DNA from: Prochlorococcus sp. AG-679-K21
GTDB lineage: Bacteria; Cyanobacteriota; Cyanobacteriia; PCC-6307; Cyanobiaceae
NCBI GenBank assembly: GCA_003208885.1
Contig: QCUP01000002.1
Coordinates: 1-64,000, forward strand
Length of the DNA stretch: 64,000 nucleotides
Direction: 5' to 3'
How positions within the stretch are numbered: position 1 is the stretch's first letter; the number at the start of each line of letters is the position of its first letter. The notes under the pieces were generated by a model that saw nothing but the letters and a program-made list of their open reading frames with translations, was not told the origin of the DNA and ran no database searches. The translations under genes were made by a program, and so were the position numbers. Positions 21,189 to 32,495 of the stretch are shown piece by piece.

Positions 21189-22484
21189 ATGAAGCGTGTG
21201 TTGGCAATCATCCTCGGAGGAGGAAAAGGTTCTAGGCTTTATCCCTTAACAAAAATGAGGGCTAAACCTGCGGTTCCTTTAGCAGGTAAATATCGTTTAA
21301 TTGATATCCCAATTAGTAATTGTATTAATTCTGGGATTAATAAAATGTACGTCTTAACTCAGTTTAATAGTGCTTCTCTTAACAGACATATTGGGAGAAC
21401 ATATAATTTAAGTGCTCCTTTTGGGCAAGGATTCGTTGAGGTTCTCGCCGCTCAGCAGACTCCGGATAGTCCAAAGTGGTTTGAAGGTACTGCTGATGCA
21501 GTAAGAAAGTATCAATGGTTATTCCAAGAGTGGGATGTGGACGAATATCTAATTTTGTCTGGTGATCAACTTTATAGAATGGACTATAGTTTATTTGTTC
21601 AACACCATAGAGATAATAAAGCTGATTTAACAGTAGCTGCTTTACCTGTTGATGAGTCTCAGGCTGAAGGTTTTGGGCTTATGAGAACAGATGATTTGGG
21701 TAATATTAAAGAATTTAGTGAAAAGCCAACTGGTGAGAAATTAAAATCAATGGCGGTTGATACCTCTAAATTTGGATTAACCAAGGAATCGGCATCAGAG
21801 AAACCGTATCTTGCCTCGATGGGCATTTATGTTTTCAGTAGAAAGACACTTTTCGATCTCTTAAATAAATTCCCTAGTTATACAGATTTTGGTAAAGATA
21901 TAATCCCTGAGGCATTAAGTAGAGGGGACACATTAAAGAGTTATGTTTTTGATGATTACTGGGAAGATATAGGAACTATTGGAGCATTTTTTGAATCAAA
22001 TCTAGCATTAACACAACAACCAAAACCTCCTTTTAGTTTTTATGATGAAAAATTTCCTATATATACTAGGCCTAGATATCTTCCTCCATCAAAACTTGTA
22101 GATGCTCAAATTACTGATTCAATAGTTTGTGAAGGAACTATTTTGAAATCTTGTAGCATCTTGCATTGTGTTTTAGGGGTGAGAAGTAGAATTGAAAGTG
22201 ATTCTGTTATTGAAGATACTCTTGTAATGGGATCTGATTTTTTTGAATCGCTAGAAGAGAGGATCGAATTAAGAAAAGGTGGTGGTACCCCTCTTGGAGT
22301 AGGGGAAGGTTCAACTATAAAAAGGGCAATTCTTGATAAGAATGCAAGAATTGGAGATAATGTTGTGATAGTAAATAAGGATAGAGTAGAAGAAGCAGAT
22401 AAACCAGATTTAGGATTTTATATAAGAAATGGAATTGTTGTTGTAGTTAAAAATGCAACTATTGCAAACGGAACAATAATTTAA
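21189..22484 (+). CDS. glgC: glucose-1-phosphate adenylyltransferase
   Basis: [45 protein letters not shown]. Confidence 0.97.
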   Translation: MKRVLAIILGGGKGSRLYPLTKMRAKPAVPLAGKYRLIDIPISNCINSGINKMYVLTQFNSASLNRHIGRTYNLSAPFGQGFVEVLAAQQTPDSPKWFEGTADAVRKYQWLFQEWDVDEYLILSGDQLYRMDYSLFVQHHRDNKADLTVAALPVDESQAEGFGLMRTDDLGNIKEFSEKPTGEKLKSMAVDTSKFGLTKESASEKPYLASMGIYVFSRKTLFDLLNKFPSYTDFGKDIIPEALSRGDTLKSYVFDDYWEDIGTIGAFFESNLALTQQPKPPFSFYDEKFPIYTRPRYLPPSKLVDAQITDSIVCEGTILKSCSILHCVLGVRSRIESDSVIEDTLVMGSDFFESLEERIELRKGGGTPLGVGEGSTIKRAILDKNARIGDNVVIVNKDRVEEADKPDLGFYIRNGIVVVVKNATIANGTII

Positions 22485-22564
22485 TTTAGTTTTTCGATCA
22501 TTTTTCGCTGACATAAGTAATTTTTTTTATGCAATTTCTCTAACTTGCATGCAATATATATTTA

Positions 22565-24001
22565 TTGCGTTTTTTATTTTTTATGCCCAAGGCACATTTT
22601 GGTTTAATCGGTCTTGGAGTTATGGGGGAGAATTTAGTTCTTAATGCAGAAAGAAATGGATTTTCTAGTGTGGTTTTTAATAGAACCTATTCAAAAACTC
22701 AAGAATTCTTAGAAGGTAGAGGTTTAGGAAAGAATGTGGAAGGTGCTAAAACACTTCAAGAATTTGTGAATAAGCTTGAGAGACCAAGAAGAATTTTAAT
22801 GATGGTTAAAGCCGGGGCAGCTACAGATGCTGTTATTGATAATATTTCTGAATATCTTGAAGAAGGTGATTTATTAATTGATGGAGGTAATTCTCAGTTT
22901 AAAGATACTGAAAGAAGAGTTGAGACTCTTGAAAGTAAAAGCTTTGGATATATAGGAATGGGTGTCTCTGGAGGGGCTAAAGGAGCCTTGGAGGGGCCTA
23001 GTATGATGCCTGGCGGAACTAAAGCCTCTTATGACGCTATAGAAAGTTTATTGACTAAAATGGCTGCGAAAGTAGAAGACGGTCCTTGTGTAGCTTATGT
23101 TGGACCCGGTGGTTCAGGCCATTTCGTTAAAACCGTTCACAATGGTATTGAATATGGCATTGAACAAATTCTTGCAGAAGCTTATGACCTCATGAAAAGA
23201 GTTAAAAATATGAATGGATCACAAATGGCTGAGGTTTTTGGTCTATGGAATAATACTGATGAATTGGCATCTTATCTTGTAGAAATAACGCAGATATGTT
23301 TAAACACCAAAGATGAACTAACAGGCGAAGATGTTGTGGAAAAAATATTGGATAAAGCTGGCCAAAAAGGTACCGGATTGTGGACTGTTGTTAGTGCTTT
23401 AGAACTTGGTATATCAGTTCCCACTATTTATGCTTCATTAAATGCAAGGGTTATGAGTTCCCTTAAGGTTCAACGTAGTGAAATCGAGAAAACAATTCCG
23501 ATGGAAGCTATTGAAGATTTTGATTTAGGAGAAATTTCTAATGGTATGAAACCTTTGTTTGATGCTGTCGTACTTGCTACTATTGCTAGTTACGCTCAAG
23601 GGATGGATATATTAAGTGAAGCTTCATCAGTTTATAATTATGAGCTAAATATGCCATCTATTGCTCAAATATGGAAAGGTGGTTGCATTATTAGATCAAA
23701 ATTATTAAAGAAGATTCAAGATGCATATCAAAAAGATCCAAATTTGAAGAATCTAATTTTTGATGATTGGTTCAACAACGAAATTTCTACAAGAATTGAT
23801 AATTTAGCACGTGTCGTTTCTTCTTCAACTAAGGCTGGTATTCCAGTGCCTTGTCTATCAAGTACTTTAGATTATTTAAATAGTTACAGAACAAACAGAC
23901 TCCCTCAGAATTTAGTTCAAGCCATGAGAGATTGTTTTGGCTCGCATACTTACGAAAGAGTTGATAAAGAAGGAAGTTTTCATACTGAATGGATGAAATG
24001 A
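22565..24001 (+). CDS. gnd: 6-phosphogluconate dehydrogenase
   Basis: GLIGLGVMGENL, MGVSGGAKGALEGPSMMPGG, KTVHNGIEYG. Confidence 0.96.
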   Translation: MRFLFFMPKAHFGLIGLGVMGENLVLNAERNGFSSVVFNRTYSKTQEFLEGRGLGKNVEGAKTLQEFVNKLERPRRILMMVKAGAATDAVIDNISEYLEEGDLLIDGGNSQFKDTERRVETLESKSFGYIGMGVSGGAKGALEGPSMMPGGTKASYDAIESLLTKMAAKVEDGPCVAYVGPGGSGHFVKTVHNGIEYGIEQILAEAYDLMKRVKNMNGSQMAEVFGLWNNTDELASYLVEITQICLNTKDELTGEDVVEKILDKAGQKGTGLWTVVSALELGISVPTIYASLNARVMSSLKVQRSEIEKTIPMEAIEDFDLGEISNGMKPLFDAVVLATIASYAQGMDILSEASSVYNYELNMPSIAQIWKGGCIIRSKLLKKIQDAYQKDPNLKNLIFDDWFNNEISTRIDNLARVVSSSTKAGIPVPCLSSTLDYLNSYRTNRLPQNLVQAMRDCFGSHTYERVDKEGSFHTEWMK

Positions 24002-24726
24002 TTGAACAATCTTATGGTGGATACAAACTTTACATATATAAAGATAAACTTGAACTCTCATCTAATGTCTCTAATTTTATAGAAAATCAAATTGTTCAAA
24101 CATTAAAAATTAAAGACAAATTTCAATTTTGTGTAAGTGGTGGTTCAACTCCTAAAGTTGTATACCAATTACTATCAGAAAGAGATATTGAATGGGAGAA
24201 AGTTGATATTTTTTTAGGCGATGAAAGGTGTGTTGATCCAAAATCTGAATTAAGTAACTCTATGATGTTAAAGAATTCCTTACTAACTAAATATGGTTCT
24301 AAAGCCTTCTTTTATGAAATTTTTAGTGATAAAAAAGTTGACGATAATATCTCTAAAAATTTATTAATTTCTAAATTAAATGAAAAATGTAATGGTAAAC
24401 CTCCATCTTTCGATTTAACTTTATTAGGCCTTGGAGATGATGGACATACCGCTTCATTATTTCCATATCAGAAAGATAATAATGCTGATGATTTAGTAAT
24501 TTTTAATGAAGGTAAGGGGCTTAAAAGAATTTCTCTAACACCTAAAGTACTCTCTGCTTCTTCAAATATAATATTTTTAGTTAGTGGAGCTTCTAAACAA
24601 TTAGCACTCCAGAGGTTATTGGATAAAGATGAATCTGAAGAAAGGACTCCTTCTAAACTAATTAAATCAAGTAACCAGATATCAATATTTTGCGATGAAG
24701 AATCTTCAAAAGAATTATCAATTTAG
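23989..24726 (+). CDS. pgl: 6-phosphogluconolactonase
   Basis: SGGSTPKVVYQLL, FLGDERCV, GLGDDGHTASLFP; overlaps gnd. Confidence 0.93.
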   Translation: MDEMIEQSYGGYKLYIYKDKLELSSNVSNFIENQIVQTLKIKDKFQFCVSGGSTPKVVYQLLSERDIEWEKVDIFLGDERCVDPKSELSNSMMLKNSLLTKYGSKAFFYEIFSDKKVDDNISKNLLISKLNEKCNGKPPSFDLTLLGLGDDGHTASLFPYQKDNNADDLVIFNEGKGLKRISLTPKVLSASSNIIFLVSGASKQLALQRLLDKDESEERTPSKLIKSSNQISIFCDEESSKELSI

Positions 24727-24756
24727 TTAAAGTCTATATTAGTTCTAAACTAATTA

Positions 24757-25305
24757 ATGAGTAATAAAAAAGTTTTATTCCAGAAAAAAGAGTTTGAAGG
24801 ATGGAAAACCTTAAACGATACTGTTATGGGTGGTTCAAGTTCAGCTTATTGCGATAATACAAATTCTGGGTTGCTATTAAAGGGGAATATCATAGAGAAA
24901 GCTGGAGGCTTTGTTAGTTGTAGATCATCTATATATAAACCTTCATTAGATATTAACGAGTATCAATCTTTTGAATTAAAAATAGATGGACAAGGAAGAA
25001 CCTTTAAATTTGCAGTCGCATGTGAAGATGACATCTTTGGCCTGACAGAATTTATTCCTGGTGGTCTGAGATGGATAAAATCATTTCCTACTAAAAAATT
25101 TGGAACAACTAAGATAGAAATTCCTTTTAATTCTCTTAATCAATAAGTAAGAGCTAATAAGGTCCGTTTCCCTTTCAAATTCAAACCATCAAAAATTAAG
25201 AGATTACAACTGCTGCATTCTAAATTTGGAGATGATGGTCTACTTAATGATGGATTCAAATCTGGTCCAATAAAAATTTTAATAAAATCAATCAGTGTTC
25301 TTTGA
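24757..25305 (+). pseudogene. CIA30-family protein interrupted by an in-frame TAA (25144-25146)
   Basis: MSNKKVLFQKKEFEGWKTLNDTVMGGSSSAY...FNSLNQ*VRANKVRFPFKFKPSKIKRLQLLHSKFGDDGLLNDGFKSGPIKILIKSISVL*; same frame continues 52 codons past the stop with domain-like sequence. Confidence 0.65.
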
Positions 25306-25681
25306 AGATTTTGATGAAAAATTTAATACTTTAATTGCTAAGTCTGCAGATTTAACAAATAAACCTTTTCTGCACTCAGTCGTAAATATTAATGGGGAAT
25401 ATGAAAGAGATAATGAGAATATTGATTTAACTGTAAATATTTTATGTAGAGATAATGAAGGGAAAAGATTGGATATTTATGATCTTGAGTTAGAACTTTT
25501 TAAATCAAATAGTGAATTAGTTTTAGTTATATCAAAGCTGAACTTTCCTGATGAACCTATTTTATGGAGTGGTGTAAAAACAATATGGATGAATAGTAGT
25601 GATGGCAAAAAATGCTTTCCACCAAAATATAGTTCAAGATTGGAGAACCTTGCTACGAGGATAAAAAATTTTATTACTTAG
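25295..25681 (+). CDS. hypothetical protein
   Basis: GTG-start ORF of 128 aa immediately after the CIA30 gene. Confidence 0.65.
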   Translation: MFFEDFDEKFNTLIAKSADLTNKPFLHSVVNINGEYERDNENIDLTVNILCRDNEGKRLDIYDLELELFKSNSELVLVISKLNFPDEPILWSGVKTIWMNSSDGKKCFPPKYSSRLENLATRIKNFIT

Positions 25682-25698
25682 AAAAGTTTATTAGGAGA

Positions 25699-27378
25699 TT
25701 ATTCTTCCAAATCTGTTACGGCTCCTAGGCTTGAGGTGCTAACAATTCTTGAATATTTAGAAAGAACTCCTTTTTTATATTTTTTACTGGGCTTTTCCCA
25801 GTTAATTCTTCTCATTTCTAATTCCTCATCAGATAGTTCAACTTCGATTAATTGGTTTGTCGCATCAACAGTTATTAAATCGCCTTCTTTTATTAACGCT
25901 ATATTTCCTCCAACTGCTGCCTCTGGTGCAATATGGCCAACAACAAGGCCATAGGTGCCTCCACTAAATCTACCATCAGTTATTAGAGCTACTTTTTCTC
26001 CAAGTCCTTGCCCAACAATTGCGGATGTTGGTGCCAACATTTCTCTCATCCCTGGTCCCCCCACAGGACCTTCATTTCTTATAACAACAACATTACCAGC
26101 TTTGATATCATTATTCAAAATTGATTTGAGACAATCCTCCTCACTCTCAAAAATGCGAGCAGGTCCTTTTAATACAGGATTCTTTATTCCACTAATTTTG
26201 GCTACACAACCTTCCGAGGCTAAGTTACCTTTTAGAATTGCTAAGTGACCTTTTTTATAAAGCGGATTATCAATATCTCGAATGACATCCTGATTCTCTG
26301 GAGGTTTATCTGGAATATCTATTAAGGATTCAACTATTGTTTTACCCTCTATGTTTCTACAATTACCATTTATCAAACCTGCGTTTAGGAGTATTTTCAT
26401 AACTTGTGGGATTCCACCTGCTTTATGAAGATCGACTGTTACGTATTTACCGCTGGGTTTTAAGTCGCAAATTACAGGTACTTTTTGTCTAATTCTTTCG
26501 AAATCATCAATATTGATATCTATACCTGCTGTATTTGCTATGGCTAATATATGGAGAACGGCATTAGTTGAACCTCCAATTGCCATAATGACAGATATTG
26601 CATTCTCAAATGATTCTTTAGTCATGAGAGTTAAAGGTCGAATGTCTTTTCTAATAGCATCAACTAATATTTCAGCACTTTTTTCTGCGCTAACTTCCTT
26701 CTCATAGTCTTCAGCTGCCATTGTTGAACTATAGGGAAGACTTAAACCCAAGACTTCTATAACGGCAGACATGGTGTTAGCTGTAAACATTCCTCCACAA
26801 CTTCCAGCTCCTGGGATACAATTTTTTTCAACTTCAATTAATCTCTTCTCATTTATTTTCCCAGAAGTTAATTGTCCAACAGCTTCAAATGCACTGACAA
26901 CTGTAAGATCTTCACCGTTTAATTTACCAGGTTTTATTGTTCCTCCATAAATAAATATGGATGGGATATTCATTCTTGCAATTGCAATCATTGCTCCTGG
27001 CATATTTTTATCACAACCTCCAATAGCTAAAACCCCATCCATACTTTGCGCATTGCATGCTGTTTCGATTGAATCAGCTATAACCTCTCTTGAAACTAGA
27101 GAATATTTCATTCCCTCTGTTCCCATAGAGATTCCATCACTTACGGTAATGGTCCCGAACATCTGAGGCATTCCTCCTGCTTCTCTTATTGACTCTTCAG
27201 CTTTTAGAGCTAACTTGTTTAATCCCATATTGCATGGTGTGATAGTACTAAATCCGTTAGCAACTCCAATAATAGGTTTAGTAAAATCTTCATCACTAAA
27301 ACCAACAGCTCTTAACATTGATCTGTTGGGAGATCTTTGGACACCTTGAGTTATTGCAGATGATCTTAATTTATTCAT
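25699..27378 (-). CDS. ilvD: dihydroxy-acid dehydratase
   Basis: [39 protein letters not shown]. Confidence 0.96.
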   Translation of the reverse strand: MNKLRSSAITQGVQRSPNRSMLRAVGFSDEDFTKPIIGVANGFSTITPCNMGLNKLALKAEESIREAGGMPQMFGTITVSDGISMGTEGMKYSLVSREVIADSIETACNAQSMDGVLAIGGCDKNMPGAMIAIARMNIPSIFIYGGTIKPGKLNGEDLTVVSAFEAVGQLTSGKINEKRLIEVEKNCIPGAGSCGGMFTANTMSAVIEVLGLSLPYSSTMAAEDYEKEVSAEKSAEILVDAIRKDIRPLTLMTKESFENAISVIMAIGGSTNAVLHILAIANTAGIDINIDDFERIRQKVPVICDLKPSGKYVTVDLHKAGGIPQVMKILLNAGLINGNCRNIEGKTIVESLIDIPDKPPENQDVIRDIDNPLYKKGHLAILKGNLASEGCVAKISGIKNPVLKGPARIFESEEDCLKSILNNDIKAGNVVVIRNEGPVGGPGMREMLAPTSAIVGQGLGEKVALITDGRFSGGTYGLVVGHIAPEAAVGGNIALIKEGDLITVDATNQLIEVELSDEELEMRRINWEKPSKKYKKGVLSKYSRIVSTSSLGAVTDLEE

Positions 27379-27401
27379 ATGATTTGAGAACCTTTTTTAT
27401 T

Positions 27402-27692
27402 TTATTGTCCTAACTCCTCAAGTTGCCTCCTTACATCAGCAATTGCAGAATTAAGCTCTTCAACTTTCTGCTCTAATTTGTCCCCTTCAACGTCTTTAAT
27501 GTTTTCGTTAGTGTCAATAGCCTCTGAACCATCTTGAATTCTAGATGAATACATCATTGCTTTTTGTTTCTTTTCTTCTTTTCTTTTATCTGCTTCTGAG
27601 ATTAACCACCATGCCAAACCTGCAGCTCCGATAAAAGCCCCACTTATTAAAGATAAAAAATTATTTGAAGACGAATCTCTATATTCAGACAT
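27402..27692 (-). CDS. hypothetical protein, one TM segment and coiled-coil tail
   Basis: 96-aa ORF; FIGAAGLAWWLIS TM; acidic/Gln-rich tail. Confidence 0.65.
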   Translation of the reverse strand: MSEYRDSSSNNFLSLISGAFIGAAGLAWWLISEADKRKEEKKQKAMMYSSRIQDGSEAIDTNENIKDVEGDKLEQKVEELNSAIADVRRQLEELGQ

Positions 27693-27721
27693 TGGTAATT
27701 AATTTCTATTTCTATTATATC

Positions 27722-28366
27722 TTAGTTCTTATCTGAAAATATAGTGCTCAAACGCAATAAAGGGTTTCCAATCCCGGGTTTCAACAAATTTGAATTTTCT
27801 TCTTCTTCATCAATACAAGATGTATATATAACTTGTTGAGGAAATATCTTTGCAATTTCATTTAGACCTTTATTGCTGCAAATGGATGATATTAACAAAA
27901 TCCTATTAGATTCAACACCTAATCTTTTTAGGTTAATAAGAGTTTCAATTGGATTTGATTTCATCTTTATTTGATCTGAATAAACGATAACTCCTACATT
28001 TTCTTCGATGTTTGTTGGTAATTCTCCTAACAGAAGAGTTGAATTTGGGATCACTTCTTTTGCTCCGTACCATAGGGATAACCCTTCAGGAATTTTCGCT
28101 ATTACTTTTATTGGATAATCATTATTTATAAACACACCTTCTGCCTCCCCATTATCTGTTTTTATCGACTCTTTTTTATATGGAAGCCAATCTCTTAAAG
28201 CTTCATAAGTTAGCCATTTTCCTAATTGTTCATAGCTAGTAGAATATAAAACATTAGGAGTATTTTTCTCTCTTAAAATTGAAAGCCAATGTTTTATTAA
28301 TGGATGAGGAGGAACAATAACCTTTAGTGACATTGCCATATATTTTCCTTTAAGATAGTAATACAA
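27722..28366 (-). CDS. upp: uracil phosphoribosyltransferase-like
   Basis: VIVPPHPLIKHWLSILRE..., TYEALRDWLPY; start may be the internal MAMSLKVIV. Confidence 0.7.
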   Translation of the reverse strand: MYYYLKGKYMAMSLKVIVPPHPLIKHWLSILREKNTPNVLYSTSYEQLGKWLTYEALRDWLPYKKESIKTDNGEAEGVFINNDYPIKVIAKIPEGLSLWYGAKEVIPNSTLLLGELPTNIEENVGVIVYSDQIKMKSNPIETLINLKRLGVESNRILLISSICSNKGLNEIAKIFPQQVIYTSCIDEEEENSNLLKPGIGNPLLRLSTIFSDKN

Positions 28367-28401
28367 ACTTTAAAACCCTAGATCTAAAATACATTTTTAT
28401 T

Positions 28402-28914
28402 ATGATTAAATCAATTAATTTTCCTTCTCTCAAGAATGCTTTTATAACTATATTTTTTATCGGAATCCTATTTTTTAATTTTGTAAACTCTGCTTGGGCT
28501 AAGCGACCTCCAGAAATAAGAAACCAGCAAGAACTTGATTTAGAGGAAGATATGCATGGTCAAGATCTTAGTGGTAATGAATTTGTAAAGTTCAATTTAA
28601 ATGGATTTGATTTTAGTCAAAGTAACTTGGAGGGCGCAGTTTTTAATAATAGTAAATTGCAAAACGCAACTATGACTGGAGCTAACCTTAGTGATGCTTT
28701 AGCATATGCAACAGATTTTACAGACGCAGATCTTTCAGATGTGAATTTCACAAATGCTTTATTAATGGAAAGTAATTTTGAAGGGGCTAAAATTGATGGT
28801 GCAGATTTTACGAATGCAGTTCTTAGCCGTATACAACAAAAAGAATTATGTGAAATAGCAAATGGTATTAATAGTTCTACAGGAGAAAGTACAGAATATA
28901 GTCTTGGTTGCTAG
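28402..28914 (+). CDS. exported pentapeptide-repeat protein
   Basis: Signal peptide; repeats NLEGAVFNNSKLQNATMTGANLSDALAYATDFTDADLSDVNF. Confidence 0.88.
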   Translation: MIKSINFPSLKNAFITIFFIGILFFNFVNSAWAKRPPEIRNQQELDLEEDMHGQDLSGNEFVKFNLNGFDFSQSNLEGAVFNNSKLQNATMTGANLSDALAYATDFTDADLSDVNFTNALLMESNFEGAKIDGADFTNAVLSRIQQKELCEIANGINSSTGESTEYSLGC

Positions 28915-28923
28915 AAAACAAAT

Positions 28924-29979
28924 ATGAATAAAAGAATACCTGTAATTGTAATTTCTGGATTTCTTGGTTCTGGTAAGACTACTTTTTTAAGATATTTACT
29001 AAGAGAGAGCAATAAAAAATTTGGGTTAATAATTAACGAATTTGGTGATGTTGGGATTGATGGAGACTTGGTTAAAAGCTGTAATGGCTGTGACGATTCG
29101 GATGAAGGCTGTATTATTGAATTAAATAATGGTTGTTTATGTTGCACCGTTCAAGATGATTTTATTCCCTCGATAAAATCACTTTTAAATTTTAATCCTG
29201 ACATAGAAGCAATAATCATTGAGACGAGTGGACTTGCCTTACCCTTACCATTGATACAAGCACTCAATTGGCCTGAGATAAGGACATCAATATATCTTAA
29301 TCTCGTGATTGGAATAGTCAATGGAGAGTCAATGCTTAAGGGCTCTCCAATAAATGATTTAAATGAAATAACTAATCAGTACGATGAGTTAAATAAGATT
29401 GATCATAATGCATCCATTGACGAACTCTTTGAAGAACAGTTAGAGGTTTCTGATATCGTTCTAATATCTAGAGCAGATGTTTTAAATGATAAAGAATTTA
29501 AATCTATCAAAAATATAATCAAAGAAAAGTTTAATTCAACTGTTCCCATTCTTAAATCTCTTAATGGAAAAATTGATTTAAAATATATATTTGATATTGA
29601 TTTAAAAAAGGATAATTATAAAAAATTTATTTCTGAAGGACATGATCATAATCACGTTGAACTTGTCTCGGATTCAGTAAGATTAAATTATTTTCTTGAC
29701 AAAAAAGAATTTGAAAAAGAGATATTAAACGTTTTAAGTGAAATTAATATTCTTCGAATAAAAGGACGCATATGGATTCCAAATAAATCGTTGCCTTTGC
29801 AAATACAAATAGTTGGAAAAAAAATAAATACTTGGTATGAAGAAGCACCTCTTAATTGTTGGAGGCCAATTGATAGTGGTGGACTTGAATTAGTCATAAT
29901 TTCTTTTGATAGTGAATCGATTAATAAATTTATAAAAAAAATTAAAGAGAAATTTAAGGTTTTAAACGTCATAAAATAA
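28924..29979 (+). CDS. CobW/Nha1-family GTPase (metal chaperone type)
   Basis: ISGFLGSGKTTFLRYLL, ELNNGCLCCTVQDD, EAIIIETSGLALP. Confidence 0.93.
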   Translation: MNKRIPVIVISGFLGSGKTTFLRYLLRESNKKFGLIINEFGDVGIDGDLVKSCNGCDDSDEGCIIELNNGCLCCTVQDDFIPSIKSLLNFNPDIEAIIIETSGLALPLPLIQALNWPEIRTSIYLNLVIGIVNGESMLKGSPINDLNEITNQYDELNKIDHNASIDELFEEQLEVSDIVLISRADVLNDKEFKSIKNIIKEKFNSTVPILKSLNGKIDLKYIFDIDLKKDNYKKFISEGHDHNHVELVSDSVRLNYFLDKKEFEKEILNVLSEINILRIKGRIWIPNKSLPLQIQIVGKKINTWYEEAPLNCWRPIDSGGLELVIISFDSESINKFIKKIKEKFKVLNVIK

Positions 29980-30031
29980 GCATTTAATTTTATAGTAAAT
30001 CTGGAAAATTTCCTTGATTTCAAAATTGAAA

Positions 30032-30199
30032 ATGGAAGATTCAAAAATTGCTTTTAAAGCTCCTATCCTTACTGAAGATTCAATTCCTTGTTTTAAAGTT
30101 ATTTGTTCTAAATGTGCTGGGTCAGGTAATTTTAAAACTCCTGAAAACTCAAGAAGAACTTGTTTGGAATGTTTTGGTAAGGGTTATGTAAACGTTTAA
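30032..30199 (+). CDS. small zinc-finger-like protein
   Basis: 55 aa with paired DnaJ-type motifs CSKCAGSG and CLECFGKG. Confidence 0.65.
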   Translation: MEDSKIAFKAPILTEDSIPCFKVICSKCAGSGNFKTPENSRRTCLECFGKGYVNV

Positions 30200-30300
30200 T
30201 TAAAATTTTTTGTTTTTAATGATAAAAATATTTGTTTATTAATTAAGAGTACTTTTTTATCAATATTTAAACTATTCTTCTATTAGAAATAATTTTTTAA

Positions 30301-30552
30301 TTGGATCAATTTGAAGTTAAAGTTTTTGTAAGGTTAAGACCTTCAGTTCTTGATCCAGCAGGAGAGGCAATCAAATCTGCTTCCAGCAAACTTGGAGTCG
30401 CAGGAATTAAATCTTTAAGAATAGGAAAAATGATTGAAGTTAAAATCGAAAGTCATGAAGAAGATATTAAAGAAAATATTGAATTATTATGTGATCGATT
30501 ATTTGCTAATACAGTCATTGAAGACTATGAATATTCAATAAATAAATTATAA
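30301..30552 (+). CDS. purS: phosphoribosylformylglycinamidine synthase subunit PurS
   Basis: FEVKVFVRLRPSVLDPAGEAIKSA; adjacent to purQ; TTG start. Confidence 0.94.
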   Translation: MDQFEVKVFVRLRPSVLDPAGEAIKSASSKLGVAGIKSLRIGKMIEVKIESHEEDIKENIELLCDRLFANTVIEDYEYSINKL

Positions 30553-31218
30553 ATGGCTAGTTTTACTGTTGGCATTGTCGTTTTTCCTGGTTCTAATTGT
30601 GATCGTGATGTTTCTTGGGCTTTAGAGGGTTGTTTAGACATTAAAACAAAATTCTTATGGCATGAATCATCTGATTTGAATGATGTTGATTCAATTGTTT
30701 TGCCAGGAGGATTTAGTTATGGTGATTATTTAAGATGTGGAGCAATAGCAAGATTCTCTCCATTAATAACTTCTTTACATGACTTTGTTAAAAGCGGAAG
30801 ACGTGTTTTAGGAATATGTAATGGGTTTCAGATTTTAACTGAATCAGGTTTTCTTCCCGGAGCACTTGTTGCTAATAAAAATCTCAATTTCATTTGTGAT
30901 GATGTTGACTTAAATGTGATCACTTCGAAAGGCGGTTGGTTTCAAAAGTTAAACGAAACGCAAAATATAAAATTACCAATAGCTCATGGAGAAGGTCGTT
31001 ATCATTGCGATCAAGATACACTTAAAAAACTTACTGATAATGATTTAATTGCATTGAAATATAAAACTAATCCTAATGGTTCAACCTCTGACATAGCAGG
31101 TATAACTAATGAAAAAGGAAATGTTTTAGGATTAATGCCTCATCCTGAACGAGCTTGTGATGAATCCATTGGCGGAATAGATGGTCTCTATACTTTGAGG
31201 TCTTTAATTACCCAATAA
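30553..31218 (+). CDS. purQ: phosphoribosylformylglycinamidine synthase subunit PurQ
   Basis: [38 protein letters not shown]. Confidence 0.96.
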   Translation: MASFTVGIVVFPGSNCDRDVSWALEGCLDIKTKFLWHESSDLNDVDSIVLPGGFSYGDYLRCGAIARFSPLITSLHDFVKSGRRVLGICNGFQILTESGFLPGALVANKNLNFICDDVDLNVITSKGGWFQKLNETQNIKLPIAHGEGRYHCDQDTLKKLTDNDLIALKYKTNPNGSTSDIAGITNEKGNVLGLMPHPERACDESIGGIDGLYTLRSLITQ

Positions 31219-31248
31219 AAAAGACCTCGATTATTGAGGCCTTTTTTT
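31217..31248. terminator. bidirectional rho-independent terminator between purQ and fba
   Basis: aaaaaagacctc gattatt gaggccttttttt. Confidence 0.8.
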
Positions 31249-31268
31249 ATTTTATCTTTGCTTAAATA

Positions 31269-32342
31269 TTAAACTGTTGCTTTTACTTTTGGATCTAAGT
31301 TACCTTTGGCATAAAGATCAGCGTAATAATTTGTACTGCTTTGTTTAATCTTACTTGCTTGACCTTCGCACCAGAATTGCTTATATCTATCTAGACAAAC
31401 TTGCTTCATGTATTTTCTTGCAGGTTTATTGAAATGTCTTGGGTCGAAATTGGCTGTGTCAGCAAAAGCAGCTTCTCTAACTGCTGCTGTAAATGCAAGT
31501 CTATTATCAGTATCGATATTTACCTTCCTTACCCCGTTTCTAATTCCCTCTTGAATTTCTTCTACAGGTACACCGTATGTCTGTGGAATTTCTCCACCAT
31601 ATTTATTAATTATATCTAACCATTCTTGAGGAACTGAACTTGACCCATGCATTACAAGATGAGTATTAGGTAGAGCTTTATGGATCTCAGCAATTCTGCT
31701 TATAGCAAGAACCTCTCCTGTTGGCTTTCTTGTGAATTTATATGCCCCATGACTTGTTCCTATCGCTATAGCTAAAGCATCAACTTTAGTTTTCGCTACA
31801 AAGTCTGCAGCTTCTTCAGGATCAGTTAAAAGCATATCTGTTGATAGTTCACCTTCAAATCCATGACCATCTTCAGCTTCACCTTTCCCTGTTTCTAATG
31901 ATCCCAGACAACCTAATTCTCCTTCTACACTAACCCCAACTGAATGTGCAAAATCAACTACTTTTTTTGTTACGGCAACATTATATTCATAACTTGCGGG
32001 TGTTTTTGCATCTGCCTCTAAAGATCCGTCCATCATTACTGATGTAAAACCATTAATAGCTGCTGAATAACAAGTTGATGGCTCATTACCATGATCCTGA
32101 TGCATTACAACTGGAATATTTGGATAAGTTTCTGTTGCGGCAAGGATCAGGTGACGTAGGAAAATTTCTCCAGCATAATTTCTTGCTCCTCTTGAAGCTT
32201 GAAGAATTACAGGACTATCAGTTTCGTAAGCAGCCTCCATGATTGCTTGAACTTGTTCAAGATTATTTACATTAAAAGCTGGTATACCGTAACCATTCTC
32301 GGCTGCGTGATCTAAAAGTAGTCTCAGTGGAACGAGGGCCAT
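31269..32342 (-). CDS. fba: fructose-bisphosphate aldolase class II
   Basis: [39 protein letters not shown]. Confidence 0.96.
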   Translation of the reverse strand: MALVPLRLLLDHAAENGYGIPAFNVNNLEQVQAIMEAAYETDSPVILQASRGARNYAGEIFLRHLILAATETYPNIPVVMHQDHGNEPSTCYSAAINGFTSVMMDGSLEADAKTPASYEYNVAVTKKVVDFAHSVGVSVEGELGCLGSLETGKGEAEDGHGFEGELSTDMLLTDPEEAADFVAKTKVDALAIAIGTSHGAYKFTRKPTGEVLAISRIAEIHKALPNTHLVMHGSSSVPQEWLDIINKYGGEIPQTYGVPVEEIQEGIRNGVRKVNIDTDNRLAFTAAVREAAFADTANFDPRHFNKPARKYMKQVCLDRYKQFWCEGQASKIKQSSTNYYADLYAKGNLDPKVKATV

Positions 32343-32495
32343 AATTAAAAATTAATTAGATGCTTAAGAAAAATAAGCAATATGTTCCGAGAGTTTAATA
32401 TATAGAGGTAACAAATGTCACGTCATTGAATATACAAATCACTAAAGGTATGAAACTATTTAAATACCTAAGTGTATATTTTCTTCTTTATTTTG

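Noticed and set aside
25736-27166. Series of + strand ORFs opposite ilvD
   Set aside because: Antisense to a full-length ilvD; typical shadow frames.
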